Assembly: GCA_002435585.1 (NCBI GenBank)
Contig: DJDY01000096.1
Location: forward strand, 1-11,608
DNA: 11,608 bases
Direction of reading: 5' to 3'
DNA from: Lachnospira sp. UBA5912
Lineage (GTDB): Bacteria; Bacillota; Clostridia; Lachnospirales; Lachnospiraceae
The first letter of the stretch is position 1. Each line of letters starts with the position of its first letter. The translations under genes were made by a program, and so were the position numbers. Below, piece by piece: positions 7,450-11,608 of this stretch. The notes under the pieces are model-generated. The model saw only the letters and a list, made by a program, of their open reading frames with translations. It was not told the origin of the DNA and searched no databases.

Positions 7450-9315
7450 GTGAATATATTAAATGTAGAAAAAGTGAGCAAAACATTTGGTGAAAAGATA
7501 TTGCTTGACAATGTGACACTGGGAATAAATAAAGGTGACAAGGTTGGTGTCATAGGTGTCAATGGTACTGGAAAGTCAACATTACTTAAGATTATAGCAG
7601 GAGTTGAAGAACCAGATGAAGGAAAAGTTATAAAAGGAAGGAATGTTACAGTCACCTATCTTGCACAGTCACCTGATCATGTGAAGGATGAGACGGTTCT
7701 TTCTTATGTGCTAAGAGGTAAAAATAATGCAAGTGAGGCAGAGGCAAAGGAGATTCTCAACAAACTTGGAATAGGAACATTTGAGGCTTCTATGGATATG
7801 CTTTCAGGTGGACAGAAGAAGAGAGTGGCACTTGCAAAGGCACTTGTTGAGCCAGCAGAGGTGCTTATACTTGATGAACCGACTAATCATCTTGATAATG
7901 ATATGGTTGTGTGGCTTGAGCAGTATATAAAGGCTTTCAAGGGTGAACTTCTTATGGTAACACATGACAGATATTTTCTTGATAATGTAACCAATAAAAT
8001 TGTAGAAATAGATCATGCTTCATTATATAGCTACGATACCAACTATTCAGGCTTTCTTGAGTTAAAGACGGAAAGAGAACAGATGGAAAGAGCTACAGAG
8101 GCTAAAAGACAGAATACATTAAGAAGAGAACTTGAGTGGATAAGAAGAGGCTGTCAGGCTCGTTCAACAAAGCAGCAGGCGCGTATTGACCGTTTTGAGG
8201 ATATGAAAGAAGCATCACGCGAGGCAAGGGCTAAGTTTGACAAGAGCCTTATGGATATGAGTTCAGTGAGCAGACGGCTTGGAAAGAAGACTATAGAGCT
8301 TAATAATATAACTAAGGCATATGATGGACATACATATATTAACGATTTCTCATACATTTTCTTAAGAGATGACCGTATTGGTATAATAGGAAGCAACGGC
8401 TGTGGTAAGTCTACACTTATGAAGATAATAACAGGACAGGTGCAGCCTGATAGTGGAAGTGTTGAGATAGGTGATACAGTACATATAGGTTATTTCATGC
8501 AGGAAAATGAGCCATTAGACGAGAATCAGACAGTGCTTGAGTTCGTAAGAGGTATGGGAGAGTATGTTCAGACAGTTGATGGCAAGGCGACAGCAAGCCA
8601 GATGTGTGAAAAGTTCCTTTTTTCGCCTAAGCAGCAGTGGACACCGATAAGAAAGCTTTCTGGTGGAGAAAAAAGAAGACTATATCTTTTAAGCGTGCTT
8701 ATGAGTGCGCCAAACGTGCTTATACTTGACGAGCCTACCAATGACCTTGATATAGAAACGCTTGAAGTGCTTGAGGACTATCTTGATGGTTTTGCTGGAA
8801 TTATCATAACAGTTTCGCATGACAGGTACTTTCTTGACAGAACTGTTGACAGAATATTTGCATTTGAGGCAGACGGACATCTTACACAGTATGAAGGAGG
8901 CTATTCTGACTATAAAGAAAAATGTGTTTCTTCTATATATAATGTGTCAGGAAATGGTTCGGTATCAGGTGGCGGTGTGGCAGCAGTAAATAATAGTGGT
9001 ATAGCTGCGGGCATCGCAAAGAAAGATGCATCGAACAGTAAGACACTGACAAGTAAGGAATATAATAAGTCAAGAAGTGAAAGGCTTAAGTTTACTTATA
9101 AGGAACAGAAAGAGTATGAAACTATCGATGATGATATAGCTGCGATAGAAAGTGAAATAGAGCGTATAGATAGTGAGATGGCGAAGTGTGCAACTGATTA
9201 TGGCAAGCTAAACGACCTGTCTAAAGAAAAAGCTGAAAAAGAAAAACAGCTTGAGGAAAAGATGGACAGATGGGTGTATCTTAATGACCTGGCAGAAAGA
9301 ATCGCTAATCAATGA
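7450..9315 (+). CDS. ABC-F family ATPase, Uup type
   Basis: A 621-residue soluble protein with two ABC ATPase domains and no membrane segment, so it belongs to the ribosome-associated ABC-F family rather than to transporters. Domain 1 has Walker A GVNGTGKST (36-44), signature LSGGQ (118-122), Walker B VLILDEP (138-144) and switch H172. The arginine-rich inter-domain linker (about 200-280) carries RRELEWIRRG and ARSTKQQARIDRF, typical of Uup-like proteins. Domain 2 has GSNGCGKST (314-322), LSGGE (403-407), LILDEPTNDLD and H457. A glycine-rich spacer (about 500-522) leads to a Uup-type C-terminal coiled coil (about 545-620). Both catalytic glutamates (E143, E428) are present. The start is GTG 7450 with AAAGG at 7437-7441. 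The gene lies 80 bases after the SulP gene and could be co-transcribed with it. A housekeeping role in translation or DNA stability is more likely than antibiotic resistance. Confidence 0.93.
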   Translation: MNILNVEKVSKTFGEKILLDNVTLGINKGDKVGVIGVNGTGKSTLLKIIAGVEEPDEGKVIKGRNVTVTYLAQSPDHVKDETVLSYVLRGKNNASEAEAKEILNKLGIGTFEASMDMLSGGQKKRVALAKALVEPAEVLILDEPTNHLDNDMVVWLEQYIKAFKGELLMVTHDRYFLDNVTNKIVEIDHASLYSYDTNYSGFLELKTEREQMERATEAKRQNTLRRELEWIRRGCQARSTKQQARIDRFEDMKEASREARAKFDKSLMDMSSVSRRLGKKTIELNNITKAYDGHTYINDFSYIFLRDDRIGIIGSNGCGKSTLMKIITGQVQPDSGSVEIGDTVHIGYFMQENEPLDENQTVLEFVRGMGEYVQTVDGKATASQMCEKFLFSPKQQWTPIRKLSGGEKRRLYLLSVLMSAPNVLILDEPTNDLDIETLEVLEDYLDGFAGIIITVSHDRYFLDRTVDRIFAFEADGHLTQYEGGYSDYKEKCVSSIYNVSGNGSVSGGGVAAVNNSGIAAGIAKKDASNSKTLTSKEYNKSRSERLKFTYKEQKEYETIDDDIAAIESEIERIDSEMAKCATDYGKLNDLSKEKAEKEKQLEEKMDRWVYLNDLAERIANQ

Positions 9316-9423
9316 AGATATGCGATTTGATAAAGGCGTATATGTAAATAGTTATATACAGTAATGGAATGCTGCATAGTTGATAACACAGCGGCAATGT
9401 TTATAAATATTCATAAAATAATG

Positions 9424-9453
9424 CATATTTGTGGATAAAGAATAACAAATATG
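9424..9453. repeat. 9-bp perfect inverted repeat downstream of the ABC-F gene
   Basis: CATATTTGT (9424-9432) and ACAAATATG (9445-9453) form a perfect inverted repeat around a 12-base loop. GGATAAA occurs both inside the loop and just after the right arm. It may be a 3' hairpin of the ABC-F transcript or a protein-binding site. No T-run follows. Confidence 0.4.
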
Positions 9454-9466
9454 GATAAAAATATAA

Positions 9467-9524
9467 CCGGGAAAATATTATTGAATTGTATTAAAAAAAA
9501 TACAATAAAATAATATTTTTCTGG
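9467..9524. terminator. Long inverted repeat between ABC-F gene and S10 operon, probable bidirectional terminator
   Basis: Positions 9467-9482 pair with 9509-9524 (CCGG at the base with one G-T pair, then 12 mostly A-T pairs). After a two-base mismatch, ATTGTATT (9485-9492) pairs with AATACAAT (9499-9506). The loop is six A. The 3' arm carries TTTTT at 9516-9520 and the 5' arm has AAAA at 9472-9475, so it could terminate from either side. It isolates the ABC-F transcript from the ribosomal protein promoter that begins one base later. Confidence 0.6.
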
Positions 9525-9553
9525 TTGATTTTATATTAAGGGTAGTGTATATT
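9525..9553 (+). promoter_or_regulatory. Sigma-A promoter of the S10 operon
   Basis: TTGATT (9525-9530), a 17-base spacer, and TATATT (9548-9553) make a good housekeeping promoter. The predicted transcript start is near 9560, at the 5' edge of the structured leader and about 259 bases before rpsJ. The -35 directly abuts the upstream inverted repeat. Confidence 0.7.
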
Positions 9554-9559
9554 AATACT

Positions 9560-9818
9560 TGCTGTGACATTGATAGCGTAGAAGCGTGAGGTTGCTGCTC
9601 GTATGAGCAGGTTTTCCGTGGAGCGAATGTCAAGGCCGGTAAGAAACCGGCGAAGAATCTGGCGACAAGTCACTGTACCTAATATCATCTGCAAGAGGCA
9701 GAAATGACACGTTGGTAATCGGGATAATCCAACAGGTGATTCTCGATACACGTGGGAGTGTGTACAGTCACCGCTTGTCGTACTTAAACAATAAAGTGCG
9801 AAGGAGGCGACTTTTTTT
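9560..9818 (+). ncRNA. Structured mRNA leader upstream of rpsJ (S10 leader)
   Basis: The long leader has several strong helices. GACATT (9566-9571) pairs with AATGTC (9626-9631) around CTGCTC/GAGCAG (9595-9600/9605-9610). GCCGGT pairs with ACCGGC (9635-9640/9646-9651). CGACAAG (9663-9669) pairs with CTTGTCG (9774-9780), stacked on ACTGTAC/GTACAGT (9672-9678/9762-9768). Inside this, TCTGC pairs with GCAGA (9688-9692/9698-9702) and TTGG with CCAA (9712-9715/9729-9732). TCGTACTT (9778-9785) can instead pair with AAGTGCGA (9794-9801), ending at the AAGGAGG (9801-9807). S10 operons in bacteria are classically controlled by a ribosomal protein binding the leader (L4 in E. coli). A Clostridia S10 leader class has been proposed, to my recollection; I cannot confirm membership. 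The ligand is unknown. Confidence 0.75.
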
Positions 9819-10133
9819 ATGGCAAATCAGGTAATAAGAATTACACTGAAAGCTTATGATCATCAGTTAATCGATCAGTCAGCTAAGAAAATCATCGAAA
9901 CTGCTAAGAAGACAGGAGCAAATGTGAGTGGTCCAGTACCTCTTCCAACAAAGAAGGAAGTGGTTACAATCCTTAGAGCTGTTCACAAGTATAAGGATTC
10001 AAGAGAACAGTTTGAACAGAGAACTCACAAGAGACTCATCGATGTATTATCACCATCACAGAAGACTGTAGATGCATTATCTAAGTTAGAGATGCCAGCT
10101 GGTGTATTCATCAACCTTAAGGTAATGAACTAA
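9819..10133 (+). CDS. rpsJ: 30S ribosomal protein S10
   Basis: A 104-residue protein with the unmistakable S10 sequence: [10 protein letters not shown] near the N-terminus, [16 protein letters not shown] in the middle, then [21 protein letters not shown]10 is a 30S head protein and, with NusB, also acts in transcription antitermination. Length is standard (102-105). It opens the S10 operon here, as in most bacteria. AAGGAGG at 9801-9807 lies 11 bases before the ATG, separated by a run of seven T (9812-9818). That site sits between possible competing hairpins in the leader, so translation is probably regulated. Codon choice shifts here toward a highly expressed pattern (more AAC, TTC, ATC) compared with upstream genes. 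Confidence 0.98.
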   Translation: MANQVIRITLKAYDHQLIDQSAKKIIETAKKTGANVSGPVPLPTKKEVVTILRAVHKYKDSREQFEQRTHKRLIDVLSPSQKTVDALSKLEMPAGVFINLKVMN

Positions 10134-10170
10134 TCATTACACAATTTTTCATTATTATTTAAGAGCAATA

Positions 10171-10400
10171 ATCCTAAGGGTTTAATATAGAAGTAACACA
10201 CACGAAAGTGTAGCACAGTGGTGCAGGTTCCACTTATATTAGCTGTTCTAGGATGACAGGATGCGCTTATGACGTATGATTTTATGAATATAGAAAATTC
10301 CGGACTGAAACCGGAAGAAAATCCGCCAGGATTTTGCTTCCAGATGATGATGCCGGAAACGGCATAATCATCTTGTCCGCTGTAGATTAAACAGGAGGAA
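10171..10400 (+). ncRNA. Second structured leader, between rpsJ and rplC
   Basis: The 272-base gap inside the operon folds strongly. ATCCTA (10171-10176) pairs with TAGGAT (10249-10254), then TAATATA with TATATTA (10183-10189/10235-10241), enclosing an ACAC-GAAA-GTGT hairpin (10200-10211). TTCCGG/CCGGAA (10298-10303/10311-10316) and AAAATCC/GGATTTT (10318-10324/10329-10335) follow. Next, AGATGAT/ATCATCT (10342-10348/10367-10373) encloses TGCCG-GAAA-CGGCA (10351-10364). Finally CTGT/ACAG (10380-10383/10391-10394) runs into the AGGAGG of rplC. There is no T-run, so a translational switch or RNA stability element is more likely than a terminator. The order of motifs parallels the leader before rpsJ. 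Confidence 0.65.
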
Positions 10401-10405
10401 TATCA

Positions 10406-11041
10406 ATGAAGAAGGCAATTTTAGCTACTAAAGTCGGAATGACTCAAATCTTCAATGAAGACGGTGTTTTAACACCTGTAACTGTTCTTCAGGCTGGTCC
10501 TTGTGTTGTTACACAAGTTAAGACAGTAGAAAACGACGGTTACGATGCAGTTCAGGTTGGCTTTGCTGACATTAGAGAAAAGTTAGTAAACAAGCCTGTT
10601 AAAGGACATTTTGATAAGGCAGAGGTTCCTTACAAGAGATTCTTAAGAGAGTTCAAGTTCGAAAATGCTTCAGAATACTCAGTAAAGGATGAAATCAAAG
10701 CTGATATCTTCGCAGCAGGCGATAAGGTAGATGCAACTGCTATTTCAAAGGGTAAAGGTTTCCAGGGCGCAATCAAGAGATTAGGCCAGTCAAGAGGACC
10801 TATGGCTCATGGTTCTAAGTTCCACAGACATCAGGGTTCAAACGGATCAGCAACAACACCTGGTAGAGTATTCAAGGGAAAAGGAATGCCTGGACATATG
10901 GGTTCTAAGAGAATCACAATCCAGAATCTTGAAGTAGTAAGAGTTGATGTTGAAAACAACGTAATCTTAGTTAAGGGTGCTGTACCTGGACCTAAGAAAT
11001 CATTAGTAACACTGAAAGAAACAGTAAAGGCTAGTAAGTAG
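10406..11041 (+). CDS. rplC: 50S ribosomal protein L3
   Basis: A 211-residue L3 protein, one of the first to bind 23S rRNA near the peptidyl-transferase centre. It starts with the typical [14 protein letters not shown]. It has the central extension [26 protein letters not shown] (about residues 116-141) and [16 protein letters not shown] (154-169), and ends in the usual V-x-G-A-V-P-G-P-x-x-S-L-V motif. Q143 sits near the loop carrying the glutamine methylated by PrmB in E. coli. Whether it is methylated here is unknown. Length is standard. AGGAGG at 10393-10398 is 7 bases before the ATG. It lies 272 bases after rpsJ behind a structured leader, and 28 bases before rplD. Confidence 0.98.
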   Translation: MKKAILATKVGMTQIFNEDGVLTPVTVLQAGPCVVTQVKTVENDGYDAVQVGFADIREKLVNKPVKGHFDKAEVPYKRFLREFKFENASEYSVKDEIKADIFAAGDKVDATAISKGKGFQGAIKRLGQSRGPMAHGSKFHRHQGSNGSATTPGRVFKGKGMPGHMGSKRITIQNLEVVRVDVENNVILVKGAVPGPKKSLVTLKETVKASK

Positions 11042-11069
11042 TTTTTGCTAAGGAAGGAGGACCACACAG

Positions 11070-11608
11070 ATGGCAAACGTATCTGTTTACAATATTGAAG
11101 GCAAGGAAGTTGGCTCAATCGAATTAAACGATGCAGTGTTTGGTGTTGAAGTTAATGAACATCTTGTACACATGGCAGTAGTTAACCAGCTTGCAAATAA
11201 TCGTCAGGGAACACAGAGCGCTAAGACACGTTCAGAAGTTTCTGGTGGCGGAAGAAAACCTTGGAGACAGAAGGGAACTGGTCATGCAAGACAGGGTTCT
11301 ACAAGAGCTCCACAGTGGACAGGCGGCGGTATCGTATTCGCACCAAAGCCAAGAGATTATTCATTTAAGATGAATAAGAAAGAAAAGAAAATAGCTCTTC
11401 TTTCTGCTTTATCTTCAAAGGTTGCAGAAAGCAAGATCGTTGTACTTGACGAGTTCAAGTTAGATGAAATCAAGACAAAGAAGTTCGTAGAAGTTATGAA
11501 CAACTTAAAGGTTGAAAACGCATTAGTAGTTCTTGAGGGCGAGAACAAGAACGTAGTTCTTTCAGGAAGGAATGTTCCTTCAGTAAAGGTTACAGCTACT
11601 AACGAAAT
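11070..11608 (+). CDS. rplD: 50S ribosomal protein L4, 3' end beyond the window
   Basis: The open frame starts at ATG 11070 with AAGGAGG (11054-11060) upstream and runs to the window edge without a stop, giving about 179 residues. L4 is normally about 205 residues, so only some 25 are missing. The long loop that reaches the ribosomal exit tunnel is recognisable from [19 protein letters not shown], then RAPQWTGGG, followed by [15 protein letters not shown]4 binds domain I of 23S rRNA and in E. coli is also the autogenous repressor of the S10 operon, which makes it one candidate ligand for the two upstream leaders. It follows rplC after 28 bases in the standard operon order. Confidence 0.96.
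   Translation, partial: MANVSVYNIEGKEVGSIELNDAVFGVEVNEHLVHMAVVNQLANNRQGTQSAKTRSEVSGGGRKPWRQKGTGHARQGSTRAPQWTGGGIVFAPKPRDYSFKMNKKEKKIALLSALSSKVAESKIVVLDEFKLDEIKTKKFVEVMNNLKVENALVVLEGENKNVVLSGRNVPSVKVTATNE

Noticed and set aside
9793..9818. Hairpin plus seven T just before rpsJ as an intrinsic terminator
   Set aside because: The stem is only 5+2 pairs with a bulge, and its loop is the ribosome binding site. It is more likely part of translational control than termination.
10298..10373. Hairpins before rplC as an internal terminator or attenuator
   Set aside because: The stems are strong but no T-run follows any of them, so classical termination is not supported.

Overview
The window looks like a chromosomal stretch from a low-GC anaerobic Firmicute, most probably family Lachnospiraceae (Clostridia). 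The evidence is strong AGGAGG-type ribosome binding sites, AT-rich spacers, a sulfate-permease-like protein with a long charged tail, a Uup-type ABC-F protein, and the start of an S10 ribosomal protein operon (rpsJ-rplC-rplD) with Firmicute-like proteins. Genus level is a guess; the composition would fit Lachnospira/[Eubacterium] eligens-like genomes. No tRNA, rRNA, CRISPR array or insertion sequence was seen.

Layout. 93-788: a PHP-family phosphoesterase with a short C-terminus. 789-1130: a spacer with no clear gene. 1131-3492: two Gfo/Idh/MocA oxidoreductases 34 bp apart, closed by a strong intrinsic terminator (3522-3563). 3576-3725: a relic of a sensor histidine kinase. 3783-4682 (minus strand): a class I SAM-dependent methyltransferase of the RlmI type. 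4683-5083: a divergent regulatory region. 5084-7369: a SulP anion transporter with STAS domain and long C-terminal tail. 7450-9315: a Uup-type ABC-F ATPase. 9316-9818: terminator-like inverted repeat, a good sigma-A promoter and a structured leader. 9819 to the end: rpsJ, a second structured leader, rplC, and rplD cut off by the window edge.

How the genes fit together. The first part is accessory metabolism: two oxidoreductases of one superfamily that are probably co-transcribed and may act on a sugar or cyclitol, with a PHP phosphoesterase nearby. The middle is housekeeping or transport on separate promoters. The right end is the highly expressed ribosomal protein operon.

Most interesting observation. 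The about 260-nt leader before rpsJ and the 269-nt spacer between rpsJ and rplC appear to be two versions of one RNA architecture. Each has a 6-bp outer helix around a TAGAAG ... GCAGGTT(TT)CC segment, then CCGG-NNN-GAAA-CCGG with AATC at identical spacing, then a 3' CCGCT ... TTAAACA segment forming a small hairpin against the Shine-Dalgarno sequence. This suggests a duplicated ribosomal-protein autoregulatory leader inside one operon. Both structures were derived by eye and need covariation testing.
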